Shown: positions 16,473 through 26,028 of the stretch, piece by piece
How positions within the stretch are numbered: the stretch's first letter is position 1
Layout: every line of letters starts with the position of its first letter
DNA from: Cyanobacteriota bacterium
GTDB taxonomy: Bacteria; Cyanobacteriota; Vampirovibrionia; Vampirovibrionales; Vampirovibrionaceae
Reading direction: 5' to 3'
Length of the DNA: 64,000 bases
Assembly: GCA_019751815.1 (NCBI GenBank)
Contig: JAIEMW010000001.1
Span: 380,197-444,196 of the forward strand
Position numbers and translations under genes: made by a program
Notes under the pieces: model-generated
Seen by the model: the letters and a program-made list of their open reading frames with translations, nothing else
Told to the model about the DNA's origin: nothing
Databases searched by the model: none

Positions 16473-17699
16473 ATGATTTTCTCAAAGCCTCTTTTTATGA
16501 AACCTCTTCCCATTCCAGCGCATTTGGGTCAGAATCAGCCCAGAGCCGTCTCCCGGATGATGGGATATCCTTCCCTGCATTTTGGCGCGCGCAAAGATAC
16601 TGTCACCCTGAAAGCTGCTCCAGTAGAAACACACACGCCGTACATTTCCATGGACAAAACCCAATATTTTATTCAAACACCTGCTTATCCCGAAATGGTG
16701 GACCAAAACGGTCACCTAAGGGCCGGTCATTTACTCAAGCTGATTGATATCGCGGGCAGCATGCCTGCTTTTGAATTTGTTGGAAAAGGCCAATCCGTTG
16801 TCACGGCCTCTATGGACCGTACCAACATTGTCAATCCCATCAAACGCTGGGAGATGATTCGCTTACACAGCCGAATCACTCAAGTCTGGCAGTCCTCACT
16901 AGAATCTGAAGTAACAGTGTCCGCTTATGACTTCCGTTTCCACGAAGAGCGTCCTGTGGCCACGGCGTATTTGGTATTTGTGGGGCTGGACGAGAAGCGG
17001 CAGAAAATTGCGATGCCGCCGTTGGCCAATAAAAACTCAGAATTGGCCAAGGCCGCTGATATCCGTAAAGCCAGTCGGCAACAAGAAGGGCGTGAACTCC
17101 CCATTTTGCCGATTGAAGAAGGGGATACGCCCTTTGTGTCTGTTGTAGAAACAGAAATGACCCCACAGCATGCCAATGCCCTCAACAACGTATTTGGTGG
17201 GGTGATTCTCGATCATATCGATCAGGCGGGCTCTTTGGCCGCTAAAAAAGTCGCTTTGGAAGGATTTGTGACTGGTGTCCGGCAAGACCGCATGAGTTTT
17301 ATCGCCCCAGCCTATATTGGGGAGACGTTACGGACCAAAGCGATTGTGACCCGTAGCTGGCGAACCTCCATGGAAGTGCAAGTGGAAGTTGAGGCGGTGA
17401 ATCCCGTCAATAAACAGGTTCGTAAAATAGCCAGCAGCTATTTGGTTTACGTTAAACTGGGAGCCAACGGAAACCCCGCCGAGTTTCCGCCCTGGGTGCC
17501 GCTGACTGAAACCCAGAAAAAACGGGCAGAAGCAGCAGATAAACGCCGGGCCAACCGCGAACTGGAAGAAAAGCAGACAATCGTGCCACAAAACGTACAA
17601 CCCCCAATGACAGAGAAAAATCCAGCGCAAACAGGCCAAGGCCGCTGGGCGGGTTTTGTTGCGGGTATTCGTCAAGCCTTTAAGAGCCTTCTCTCATGA
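16473..17699 (+). CDS. Acyl-CoA thioesterase with two hotdog domains
   Basis: Hydrolyses acyl-CoA thioesters. Two hotdog domains are visible: residues about 65-180 ('MVDQNGHLRAGHLLKLIDIAGSMPAF', 'VTASMDRTNIVNPIKRWEMIRLHSRIT') and about 225-340 ('TPQHANALNNVFGGVILDHIDQAGSLAAKK', 'DRMSFIAPAYIGETLRTKAIVTRSW'), as in the acyl-CoA hydrolase (BACH/YciA-like) group. The second carries the N-x-x-F/G-G-x-x-x-x-x-x-D pattern of the active site. The first 60 residues are a Pro-rich leader absent from typical members and contain 'SLHFGAR' (residues 35-40), part of the recurring motif described in the findings. The C-terminal 60 residues are Lys/Ala/Glu-rich. It overlaps the next gene by four bases. Confidence 0.85.
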   Translation: MIFSKPLFMKPLPIPAHLGQNQPRAVSRMMGYPSLHFGARKDTVTLKAAPVETHTPYISMDKTQYFIQTPAYPEMVDQNGHLRAGHLLKLIDIAGSMPAFEFVGKGQSVVTASMDRTNIVNPIKRWEMIRLHSRITQVWQSSLESEVTVSAYDFRFHEERPVATAYLVFVGLDEKRQKIAMPPLANKNSELAKAADIRKASRQQEGRELPILPIEEGDTPFVSVVETEMTPQHANALNNVFGGVILDHIDQAGSLAAKKVALEGFVTGVRQDRMSFIAPAYIGETLRTKAIVTRSWRTSMEVQVEVEAVNPVNKQVRKIASSYLVYVKLGANGNPAEFPPWVPLTETQKKRAEAADKRRANRELEEKQTIVPQNVQPPMTEKNPAQTGQGRWAGFVAGIRQAFKSLLS

Positions 17700-19114
17700 G
17701 AACAGTTCCAGTTAGCCCTGAAACGCTCTCTCTGAAAGGGCGCCAGTTTACTGTTTGCGCTGAAAAGTGGGTCTATGGGGGACAAGCCCTCTGCCGCCTG
17801 CTGACAACAGAAAATAGTGAAATCCCTCAAGCACTCGAAAAAGCTGTGATTTTTGTTTCAGGCCTGCTTCCAGGCGAGACCGCAGCAGTAACCTCTCTGC
17901 AAAAACGGCGAGGGGTTTGGTGGGCAGAGCTTATTTCCGGGAGTATTCAGGACGCTTCTCCGCAGAGAATTATTCCGGAGTGCACCGTATTCGATTCCTG
18001 TGGGGGCTGTCAGTGGCAAATGGCCACCATTGACACCCAACGCCACTGGAAGAAAACGATTCTGAAAGAAACGTTGGAGCGTGCTCTTGGTAAGACTTTC
18101 CCAGAGCTCGTTATTCCGGAAATACAGGACTGGAGTGAGTCTATCCCGGCTTTTGAAACTAGGCATACGGCCCGTTGGCAGGTGGATGTGTCTCAAACTC
18201 CAGTCAAAATAGGCTATATGGCCGAAGGTACTAGCACAATTGTCAATTTTGATGCCTGTCTGGTGCTGCCAGACTTGATGAACCGAACGGTGGCCTGCTT
18301 AAAGAAAGCTCTGTCTGATTTGCAACCGAATCTCCGCCCCCCGATTCAGTCAATGATGATGCGTATGACCCCAGAAGGCGCAGCTTTGCTCCGGATTGAT
18401 ATTGATAAATCAGAAAAGCAGGTGAAGCCCTGGCTCCCCGTTGGTGAAAATCTATACTCACAGTTGAAACCCATTACGGGAGAGACTCTCACGATGATTC
18501 TCACCAATGGGAAACGCCGTAGCCTTATTGGGGCTGAACTCCCTCTGCAAACAGTGGGTGAGATTGACTTGCGTGTGAGTGAGGATAGCTTTTTTCAGGT
18601 CAACCCGTATGGGTTAGAGCCCATGCTAGACCATTTAACAGAATGGGCTGGGGCTTTAGAGGCAAAAGCGTTGCCCCATAAAAATACCGGGATTGACCTC
18701 TACGCGGGTGTGGGTACGTTTGGGTTTGCTTTGGCCCCGCTGTTTGAAAAAATGGTGCTGGTGGAATCCAGCCCTGCTTCCATTGAGGATGCCCATCAAA
18801 ACAATCTGAGCCTGGGACACGCCCATGTTTCTGTGCTGGGCGGTCCGGTTGAGAAAGTGATTCAAGGCTTAAAGCGCTCATTTGACTGGATTGTGCTCGA
18901 TCCCCCTCGTGCCGGGTGCGACAGCCAAGTGCTGGACTGGGTGAACCGCTGGGGGAAAGACACCTTGATTTATATCAGTTGCGATCCCACCACACTGGCC
19001 CGAGATCTCAAGCTATTGCTTGCAGGCGGCTGGTCCATTGTCGATGTGGCCACGGTGGATATGTTTCCGCAGACGAGTCACATTGAGTCTGTGCTTCGCC
19101 TGCGAAAATGCTAA
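17696..19114 (+). CDS. Class I SAM-dependent RNA (uracil-5-)methyltransferase, RlmD/TrmA family
   Basis: Methylates C5 of uridine in rRNA or tRNA. The [4Fe-4S] ligands of the RumA branch are present: a Cys in 'IIPECTVFDSCGGCQWQ' with the C-G-G-C pattern near residues 95-107. The SAM domain shows 'DSFFQVNPYG', 'DLYAGVGTFGFALAP', then 'WIVLDPPRAGCDS' and 'YISCDPTTLARDL', where 'SCDPTT' holds the catalytic Cys and the C-terminal 'MFPQTSHIE' matches the family. 472 residues is the usual length. Which uridine it targets cannot be told. The ATG overlaps the stop of the thioesterase (ATGA), so translation is probably coupled. Confidence 0.9.
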   Translation: MRTVPVSPETLSLKGRQFTVCAEKWVYGGQALCRLLTTENSEIPQALEKAVIFVSGLLPGETAAVTSLQKRRGVWWAELISGSIQDASPQRIIPECTVFDSCGGCQWQMATIDTQRHWKKTILKETLERALGKTFPELVIPEIQDWSESIPAFETRHTARWQVDVSQTPVKIGYMAEGTSTIVNFDACLVLPDLMNRTVACLKKALSDLQPNLRPPIQSMMMRMTPEGAALLRIDIDKSEKQVKPWLPVGENLYSQLKPITGETLTMILTNGKRRSLIGAELPLQTVGEIDLRVSEDSFFQVNPYGLEPMLDHLTEWAGALEAKALPHKNTGIDLYAGVGTFGFALAPLFEKMVLVESSPASIEDAHQNNLSLGHAHVSVLGGPVEKVIQGLKRSFDWIVLDPPRAGCDSQVLDWVNRWGKDTLIYISCDPTTLARDLKLLLAGGWSIVDVATVDMFPQTSHIESVLRLRKC

Positions 19115-19121
19115 ACTGCTA

Positions 19122-20525
19122 TTAGGCTTTGGCGTTGGGATTCTCAATCACTGCGGCAATGCCTTGACCGCCACCAATACAGGCAGAAACAACCGCGTAG
19201 CGTTGTCCAGTGGCTTTAAGTCGGTTGGCCGTGTGGACCAAAATCCGACTGCCAGAGGCTGCCAGAGGGTGACCAATCGCAATGGCTCCCCCGTCTGGAT
19301 TGAGCTTATCCAGGGGGATGCTCAAAGCACGGGCAACAGCCAGTGCCTGCCCAGCAAATGCCTCGTTGATTTCCACAACATCCACCTGATCCATGGTGAG
19401 GTTGGCTGATTTTAAGGCTTCTTCAATGGCACGCTTAGGACCAAAACCCATAATTTTTGGGTCAACCCCGGTCACGGCGACCGATTTTAACTGTGCCAGC
19501 ACAGCCAGGTTCTTCTCTTTGGCAAAAGTGCCTGTGGTCATGGCAACGGCAGCGGCGCCGTCTACAACACCACTGGCATTTCCAGCCGTGGTAATTGCAT
19601 CTTTGCGGTTACGGTCTAAGACAGAAAGTTTGCCCAGTTTTTCAGCGGTGGTTCCTGGGCGTAAGTGCTCGTCTTTGGTGACAGAATCCATCCCTTGGGG
19701 AAGTCTACTGCCTTTGGTGAGATGATCCCGGCGAATAGCGACGATTTCATCGTTAAAGCGACCTGCTTTCAGCGCTTCTCCAGCGCGTCGTTGAGATTCA
19801 GCGGAAAATGCATCCGCCTCAGCTCGGGTAATGCCGGCGCGGGCCGCCAGTTCATCGGCGGTGTTGTACATTACCATATTAACCAAGGGGTCAGTCAGCC
19901 CTTTTTGGAGCGGGTTAAAGGTACTGGGGGTTCTAAATTTAAGGCCTGGCATACTCAGCAGAGCCATAATCTTGCCCTTGATCCCTGCCTTTTGCATGGC
20001 CTGGACTTTTCCTGCATCCAACATGGCCTTGCTGTCCATCACCGGGGTGCGGGACATGTTCTCAACCCCGCCGGTAAGAATGATACTGTCACCGCCATTG
20101 GCGAGTTGGTTGGCGGCTTCCCGGGCCACCTCAAAGCCAGTACCGCAGAGTCGGTTCATTTGATGGGCGATGGTTCCACGAGGAACGCCCAGTGCCAGAC
20201 CAAGAGAGCGATGTAAAAACCCATTCTGCTCATCGTTGGCAATAATATTCCCCATAATGACCTGGTTAACATCTTCGGGCTTGACACCTGATTTTTCCAG
20301 TGCCCCTTTCATCGCTATTTTTAGCAGATCAAAGGCAGAAACATCTTTGAGGCTCCCGCCCATTTTGCCAAAAGGGGTTCTGGCACCCCCCAAAATCACC
20401 ACATCTTCAAATTTTTCAGCCACCCCACCTTCGCTGAGCACACGGCGTTGAACTGTCGCACCAAATTGCGTTGATGGCTTTAATGCGCTTGTCTTTGGCG
20501 GGGTTAATTCACTGATAATTCTCAT
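19122..20525 (-). CDS. Acetyl-CoA C-acetyltransferase (thiolase II)
   Basis: Condenses two acetyl-CoA to acetoacetyl-CoA, or the reverse. The catalytic set is complete: Cys127 in 'NRLCGTGFE', 'NEAFAGQALAVA', 'GHPLAASGSR' with the His, and 'SACIGGGQG' with the second Cys. The thiolase fold starts only at about residue 40 ('EDVVILGGARTPFG'), so there is an added N-terminal leader of about 38 residues. This leader contains 'KPSTQFGATVQ', which matches the motif seen on other proteins here. The ribosome site AGGAGGAAAT is strong and fixes this long start. Its stop is seven bases from that of the convergent methyltransferase. It could serve ketone-body use after homogentisate breakdown or polyhydroxybutyrate synthesis. 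Confidence 0.92.
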   Translation of the reverse strand: MRIISELTPPKTSALKPSTQFGATVQRRVLSEGGVAEKFEDVVILGGARTPFGKMGGSLKDVSAFDLLKIAMKGALEKSGVKPEDVNQVIMGNIIANDEQNGFLHRSLGLALGVPRGTIAHQMNRLCGTGFEVAREAANQLANGGDSIILTGGVENMSRTPVMDSKAMLDAGKVQAMQKAGIKGKIMALLSMPGLKFRTPSTFNPLQKGLTDPLVNMVMYNTADELAARAGITRAEADAFSAESQRRAGEALKAGRFNDEIVAIRRDHLTKGSRLPQGMDSVTKDEHLRPGTTAEKLGKLSVLDRNRKDAITTAGNASGVVDGAAAVAMTTGTFAKEKNLAVLAQLKSVAVTGVDPKIMGFGPKRAIEEALKSANLTMDQVDVVEINEAFAGQALAVARALSIPLDKLNPDGGAIAIGHPLAASGSRILVHTANRLKATGQRYAVVSACIGGGQGIAAVIENPNAKA

Positions 20526-20730
20526 GGATAGATTTCCTCCTCACAACTAAGTCTTTCAGGGCTCAAATAAAGCCAATTACAGGCTGACGCTCGTTTAGAC
20601 AGGCCTCTCACACAATCCTAAAAACCCACACATGTATCATAAACGGCAGATGCTATTTAATGCGTATTAATATAATAAAAACGACTGAAAAAGGCAAATA
20701 CTATTGCCATCAGACGCGAGGCAATAGAAA

Positions 20731-22080
20731 TTACATCCCAGACGCGAGCATATGCAACTGTTGTACAGTGGACTCAAAGGTGACTTTCTCATCTAGTCCC
20801 TGTTTTAGAAAGGCATCTATTCGGTCTTTCATGGCAACAGCCCGGTCTACTTTGGGATTGGATCCTGGTACATAAGCCCCAATATTGATTAAATCTTCTG
20901 ACTTTTTATAGGTGGCCAGTAAGTCTCGGATGCTTCCTGCGCTATTTCGATGTTCTTTGGTCACAATGCTGTTCATTAAACGACTCACAGAACCCATAAT
21001 ATCCACTGCGGGGAAATGATTGTGGTGAGCCAAATCGCGACTCAGCAGAATGTGCCCATCGAGTAAGCCACGGACCATATCTGAAACCGGCTCGTTAAAG
21101 TCATCACCTTCTACCAGTACTGTATAGAGGCCAGTGATAGAACCCATATCAGAGGTTCCAGTGCGCTCTAATAGTTTGGGCATAAATGCATAGACACTGG
21201 GTGTGTAGCCTCGATTTGCTGGGGGTTCTCCAACAGCCAGGCCCACTTCTCGAAGGGCCATTGCCACCCGGGTGACAGAGTCCATCATCAGCAAAACATT
21301 TTTGCCTTCTTTGCGAAAGTATTCTGCAATGGTGGTTGCCACCAATGCGGCCTTAATTTTAAGCAGCGCCGGTTGATCAGAAGTTGAAACGATCAGAATC
21401 GATTTTTTGAGCCCCTCTTCACCGAGGGCATTATCAATAAAATCACGAACTTCTCGACCCCGCTCTCCGATCAGGGCGATCACACTCAAGTCGGCTTCAG
21501 TGTTGCGGGATATCATACCGAGTGTGGTACTTTTCCCAACCCCGGAGCCTGCAAAGATCCCGACTCGTTGGCCTTTTCCCACGGTAGCAAAGCCGTCGAT
21601 GGATTTGATTCCCAAAACAATCGGGTCTTCAATATCTTTTCTTTTCAAGGGATGCGGGGCGTGTGCATTGGTGTGAAATTCAATGTCTTTGGAGACCGGA
21701 TAGCGGTCATCAATCGGGCGTCCGAGCCCGTCCAGAACCCGTCCTACTAGTTCAGGCCCGACATTCACTCTAAAAGAATGCCCCGTGTTAAAGACCTTGT
21801 TACCTGGGCAGAGATCATTCATCTCGCCCAGAGGCATCAGTAAGACACGGCCTTCTTTAAACCCAACCACTTCAGTCTCAAGATAAGGCTGGAAGGGATT
21901 GCCGGTTTCGATATGGCAGAGGTCACCCATTTTTGCCTTGGGGCCGTCGCATTCAATAATGAGCCCGATGATGTCTCGGACAAAACCCACTTCCTGATAG
22001 GCTCGAGTTTGGCTCAGTTGATTTTGCAGCTGAGAGAGCGAAATACCTGCTGAGTCGAGCAGTGAATTGTCTGGAGACAC
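20731..22080 (-). CDS. fliI: Flagellar protein export ATPase FliI
   Basis: Hexameric ATPase of the flagellar type III export apparatus. The Walker A is 'FAGSGVGKSTTLGMI'; 'ALIGERGREVRDFI' and 'VLLMMDSVTRVAMALREVGLAVGEPPANRGYTPS' are the export-ATPase signatures shared with F1-beta-like subunits. 449 residues is typical. The start is GTG at 22080, five bases after the fliH stop, in the operon flgB-flgC-fliE-fliF-fliG-fliH-fliI. The usual next gene, fliJ, is not present; 205 bases without a minus-strand ORF separate fliI from the thiolase gene downstream. Confidence 0.95.
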   Translation of the reverse strand: MSPDNSLLDSAGISLSQLQNQLSQTRAYQEVGFVRDIIGLIIECDGPKAKMGDLCHIETGNPFQPYLETEVVGFKEGRVLLMPLGEMNDLCPGNKVFNTGHSFRVNVGPELVGRVLDGLGRPIDDRYPVSKDIEFHTNAHAPHPLKRKDIEDPIVLGIKSIDGFATVGKGQRVGIFAGSGVGKSTTLGMISRNTEADLSVIALIGERGREVRDFIDNALGEEGLKKSILIVSTSDQPALLKIKAALVATTIAEYFRKEGKNVLLMMDSVTRVAMALREVGLAVGEPPANRGYTPSVYAFMPKLLERTGTSDMGSITGLYTVLVEGDDFNEPVSDMVRGLLDGHILLSRDLAHHNHFPAVDIMGSVSRLMNSIVTKEHRNSAGSIRDLLATYKKSEDLINIGAYVPGSNPKVDRAVAMKDRIDAFLKQGLDEKVTFESTVQQLHMLASGM

Positions 22081-22085
22081 GGGCG

Positions 22086-23396
22086 TTACTCTTCTAATTC
22101 TGTTTTGCTGCTATCGTTAATGGCTTCCATGCCGTCAAAGGTCGGAAACTCAAAGGCCTGGGTATTGCCCGCATCCTTGCGAATTGGCTTGCTCGGGGTG
22201 TCCTCTTCCAGTCCAAATTCAGGTTCCGGCAGAGAGAGGGAGTCTTCAAACAAGGGGCTATGTGACAGGGTTTCCTGAATGTTTGCGGCAGCTGCTTTTG
22301 CTGCTTCTTCTTGCAGGTGTCTTTCTGCTTCTAAAGCGGCTTGGGCTTCTGCTTGAGCCCCTGTGTCAAAGGTGGGGGAGAGGTCGTCTGTATTATCAGG
22401 GTTGGCCATGGGGATATCGGGCAGAAACTGAGTGACCGGATAGGGGCTATCCGAATCCTGTGCCGACTCCTGGATGTTATCCAGTGCGGGTCCTTGCGCC
22501 AAGTTATTCAATAGAGACTCTGGCTCTGAGGCCTCAAGTGTTTCTAGACGGGCACGCTCTTCTGTAAAAGCAGGTTTTAAGGCTTTGGGTAAAGGCGCAC
22601 ACAAGGTTTCCAACTGTTTCTCTGGAGTGAGAATATAATGCCCTTCCTCAGACAGCACGTAAATATCGGTGGGACCTAACTGGGGGTCATCAATCCACTC
22701 GATCCGTTGGAGAGCGTCAAGGCCTTCTTGAGTCTCACTGCTGTATTCTCGGATGGCCTTCAGGGTACTTTGGCTGACCACCACTTTGACTCGGCCGGTC
22801 AAATTCAACACTTCCAGCGCGCGGCTGGTCATGGTCACTAGTGCCTCAGGAGAATCTTGGACGGCTTGATTCAAGATAGTTCGGCACAGGGTTTGAATGA
22901 GTCCAATGGCATCCGGCTCAAAGCGTTTGAGTATCCGCTCTTTGGCTTGATAGGCCCCATGTAAGACAACACGGGCACTTTGCAGCAGTTCTACGGCTTC
23001 GGCTTCAGCACGGGCTGTGCCGTCGTCATAGCCTTTGGCAAAACCGGCTTGCTCGCCTTGATTGTAGGCATCTTCGCAAATTTGGTCACGCTGGGCTTCA
23101 GCTTGTTCCACCAGATGAAGTGCTTTGGCCTGGGCTTCTTCAATCAATTGTTGAACTTGCGCGGCCACTTCGGCTTTTGCTTGCTCACGAAAGGCATTCA
23201 ACTCATTGCGAAGGTCTCGAATGGCTTGATCGCGCTGGTTAGCAATGCTTTTCTGGATTTGTTCGCGGTAATCCTCAGCCCCTTCCACGGCAAAGGTTTG
23301 ACCCACTTGCACGCTTTGGCGGTTTACCCGAGTGGGGTATTGATTATTAGGCAATGAACTCGTCCTCATCGGCACCGCGACTGACGACGATCTCAC
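22086..23396 (-). CDS. fliH: Flagellar assembly protein FliH, with long C-terminal extension
   Basis: Regulator and stator-like partner of FliI. The Ala/Gln/Glu-rich coiled coil (about residues 45-135) followed by 'FEPDAIGLIQTLCRTILNQ' and 'VVVSQSTLKAIREYS' fits the FliH/YscL family, which usually ends near residue 240-270. Here a further stretch of about 170 acidic, Pro/Ala-rich residues follows and is probably disordered; it looks unlike the rest of the operon. The start is uncertain: GTG at 23396 or ATG at 23369, both inside fliG, giving a 23-50 base overlap. Neither has a clear ribosome site, so translational coupling to fliG is likely. Confidence 0.85.
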   Translation of the reverse strand: MRSSSVAVPMRTSSLPNNQYPTRVNRQSVQVGQTFAVEGAEDYREQIQKSIANQRDQAIRDLRNELNAFREQAKAEVAAQVQQLIEEAQAKALHLVEQAEAQRDQICEDAYNQGEQAGFAKGYDDGTARAEAEAVELLQSARVVLHGAYQAKERILKRFEPDAIGLIQTLCRTILNQAVQDSPEALVTMTSRALEVLNLTGRVKVVVSQSTLKAIREYSSETQEGLDALQRIEWIDDPQLGPTDIYVLSEEGHYILTPEKQLETLCAPLPKALKPAFTEERARLETLEASEPESLLNNLAQGPALDNIQESAQDSDSPYPVTQFLPDIPMANPDNTDDLSPTFDTGAQAEAQAALEAERHLQEEAAKAAAANIQETLSHSPLFEDSLSLPEPEFGLEEDTPSKPIRKDAGNTQAFEFPTFDGMEAINDSSKTELEE

Positions 23397-24372
23397 CAGA
23401 GGCTTCTAATGCACGGATTACACCGACAATGTAAGTTTGTTTTTCTTGAACATCGCGTGCGCGGACAGGCCCCATAAATTCCATATCGTCGAGCAGCATA
23501 CCGGCGGCCCGTTCGGACATGTTGCGCAGAATTTTTTCTTTGACGTTCTCGTTGGAGCCCTTGAGCGAGAGTGCCAAATCCTTGGTCTCCACTTCGCGAA
23601 GGACCCGTTGAATGGAGCGGTCGTCGAGATGGACCAAATCTTCGAAGACGAACATCAACTGGCGCACTTCTTCTGCCAGTTCGGGATTGCTGATTTCCAG
23701 CTCGTCCATAATCGCTTTTTCGGTCGTACGATCGCTGCGGTTGAGAATATCGGCAAGAGATTCCACCCCACCGGCCATTGTAAAGTCAGAGGTCACAACA
23801 GAAGAGAACTTGCTCTCCAGAATACGTTCCACTTCTTGTAGCACTTCGGGGTTAGTACGGTCCATTTTGGCAATTCTTTGGGCGACATCGGTCTGCATCT
23901 CAGGGGGAAGCCCGCTCAAAACAGCGGCAGAGCGGTCTGGTTTGAGATAGGCCAACACCAAAGAGACCAATTGGGGGTTTTCGTGCTGAAAAGAGGAGGC
24001 CAATTGGGCCGGATCGGCATTGTTAAAGAAGTCGAAGGGGTTGGTTTGCAGTGTGGCAACCAAGCGCTCGAGAATTTTACTGGCATGGGCTTCCCCAAAC
24101 GTCTCTTCCAAGAGAGACCGGGCGTAATTCACCCCACCGGTGGCGATATACCCACTGGCCTGAAACAAGGAATAAAACTCTTCTAAAATCTCGTTCAGCA
24201 TCTGTGGGTCGATGCGGTTCATCGAGGCGATTTCTAGCGCCAGATGCTCCACTTCGCTGTCGTCGTTGAGATTCTTCATCACCTCAGAGGCGACCTTGGG
24301 CCCGAGGGCTATCAACAAGGCTGCCACCTTTTGGGTGTTGGTCATACTGCTGAGTGTAATGGCGTCAGGCAT
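23347..24372 (-). CDS. fliG: Flagellar motor switch protein FliG
   Basis: C-ring subunit that couples rotor to stator. 341 residues with the expected N, middle and C domains: 'QKVAALLIALGPKVASEVMKNL' (N), 'HENPQLVSLVLAYLKPDRSAAVLSGLP' with the E-H-x-Q/P-like region (middle), and the C-terminal torque helix 'MFVFEDLVHLDDRSIQRVLREVETKDLALSLKG', including the charged residues that face the stator. Nothing is missing. It lies between fliF and fliH and overlaps the start of fliH. Confidence 0.95.
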   Translation of the reverse strand: MPDAITLSSMTNTQKVAALLIALGPKVASEVMKNLNDDSEVEHLALEIASMNRIDPQMLNEILEEFYSLFQASGYIATGGVNYARSLLEETFGEAHASKILERLVATLQTNPFDFFNNADPAQLASSFQHENPQLVSLVLAYLKPDRSAAVLSGLPPEMQTDVAQRIAKMDRTNPEVLQEVERILESKFSSVVTSDFTMAGGVESLADILNRSDRTTEKAIMDELEISNPELAEEVRQLMFVFEDLVHLDDRSIQRVLREVETKDLALSLKGSNENVKEKILRNMSERAAGMLLDDMEFMGPVRARDVQEKQTYIVGVIRALEASGEIVVSRGADEDEFIA

Positions 24373-24426
24373 AGTATCTAATATCGTCGCTTTCTGGGGC
24401 TTTCTGAAGGGGAAAAGGGCAGTTTA

Positions 24427-26001
24427 TTACAAGTCTTTCATATAGGTGATCAGCACACGGGCTGCTTCACTGGGATCTTGAATAATGGCGTTGTTCAGTG
24501 CTTCACGCATATGCTCAATTTCGGGGTCAAGCATTGCTTCAATCACGGCAGGAGATGCGGCTTCTAGTAAGGCTTGAGTGTCCTCATAGAAAGGAGCGGG
24601 TTCGGGCTCTTCTTCTTCAATGATCTCGCCTTCAACGGGCCGTTTAAATAACACATAGAAGACAACCAGAGCAGACAGTCCCAGCAGGACCACAGCGGCC
24701 ACAGAACCAATCTGAATCATCTGGGCTTGATCTTGTGCCGCTTTGCTGGACAGTGCGAGTTCTTTTTCTTTGGAAGTGGGTGGTTGGCTAAACTGGAAAC
24801 CTTTCACATCGACGGAATCGCCTCTGGCAAAATCGATACCGGCTGCATTGGCAACGGTTTCTTTGATTTCATCGGTTTCTTGCGCGGTGAGTACCTTGTT
24901 GAGTACCACAGAGATGGTCATCCGTTCCACATTCCCAGAAGCATACACCACGCTTTTTTCTTCTTCGGAATTCACAAAGTTGGTGGTGCGTTTTTGAGAG
25001 CGATAATCTCCTTTATCGCCACCACTGGCGCCTTGATAGGAGGGGGCTTCTACATTGGATTCTACGCCGGCAGCCCCGCCTTCTTTGGCAGACCCTTTTT
25101 TCCCGGTGTACTCTTCACTTTGCTCTTGAGTACTGACCATTAGTCCAGTGGGGTTGGCAGTATCACCACCCGTCGGAATCACGCGTTTGATATTACTTTT
25201 GGCTTGATCAAAATTGAGCATGGCACTGACGGAGACGACCACATTCTCTTTGCCCACAATCGGGCTGAGCACACTCATCACTTTCTTGGTGGTGTCTTCT
25301 TCAAAGCGGTGTCTTCTCACATCCACTTCACTGCTGCCAGGGTCGGCGGCGTTGGCAATTTCCAGGGGGTTCCCAGAATTATCGGCAATGGCCACATTCT
25401 CTGGTGTGAGTGCAGGAACTGCGTGTGCAACCAGGTTTTTGATGGTTTTAATCTGTTCTTGAGAAAGCCGGAATCCAGGCTCTACCATTAATAGCACCGA
25501 TGCGGTAGGGGGCTTTGCTTGATCCGAAAATAGGGTGTCTTCCGGTTGAGATACAATCACTTGTGCGTTTTTAATTCCGCGAATACTGCGCAGAATGTTG
25601 GAAATGGCATTGGTGTTGAGTTTTTTCAGCCATTCTTTTTGCACATCCCCTTGCACCACAGGGGGAATTTGAGTGAGGTTAATCGTTTGCTCACTGCTGA
25701 GTTGGCTGGCGGTTTCCAACACCATCTCATTTTTTTGCGCCCGAGGCACCAGAATGGTGGTACCACCATCAGCCACTTTAAACGGGGCCTTCATTTCTTT
25801 AAGTTTCGCAACCGTTGCGGCGGCATCGGGTAAACTCATGTTCGAGTACAGCACGTCGTAATCATCTTGGCTGTGCTGAAACAGGAAGAATGTGGATAAC
25901 ATCAAGGCCAATAACAGCGTTCCCACCAGAAGCTTCTGATTGAAACTGAGGAGTGACCAGCGATCTTGAAAGCTGGACAGAATTGTCCCAAATTTATCCA
26001 T
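24427..26001 (-). CDS. fliF: Flagellar MS-ring protein FliF
   Basis: Forms the membrane-embedded MS ring around the export gate. Two membrane segments bracket a large periplasmic region: TM1 about residues 24-42 ('LLVGTLLLALMLSTFFLF') and TM2 about 430-450 ('IGSVAAVVLLGLSALVVFYVLF'). Between them are the ring-building motifs 'DVLYSNMSLPDAAATVAKLKEM' and 'ALTPENVAIADNSG'. The acidic C-terminal tail that binds FliG is present. A Gly/Ser/Lys-rich loop ('KKGSAKEGGAAGVESNVEAPSYQGASGG') is a linker of a kind often seen in this protein. 524 residues; AGGTGA before the ATG. Confidence 0.95.
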   Translation of the reverse strand: MDKFGTILSSFQDRWSLLSFNQKLLVGTLLLALMLSTFFLFQHSQDDYDVLYSNMSLPDAAATVAKLKEMKAPFKVADGGTTILVPRAQKNEMVLETASQLSSEQTINLTQIPPVVQGDVQKEWLKKLNTNAISNILRSIRGIKNAQVIVSQPEDTLFSDQAKPPTASVLLMVEPGFRLSQEQIKTIKNLVAHAVPALTPENVAIADNSGNPLEIANAADPGSSEVDVRRHRFEEDTTKKVMSVLSPIVGKENVVVSVSAMLNFDQAKSNIKRVIPTGGDTANPTGLMVSTQEQSEEYTGKKGSAKEGGAAGVESNVEAPSYQGASGGDKGDYRSQKRTTNFVNSEEEKSVVYASGNVERMTISVVLNKVLTAQETDEIKETVANAAGIDFARGDSVDVKGFQFSQPPTSKEKELALSSKAAQDQAQMIQIGSVAAVVLLGLSALVVFYVLFKRPVEGEIIEEEEPEPAPFYEDTQALLEAASPAVIEAMLDPEIEHMREALNNAIIQDPSEAARVLITYMKDL

Positions 26002-26028
26002 TCACCTACGTTTTCCTATTATTACGAT

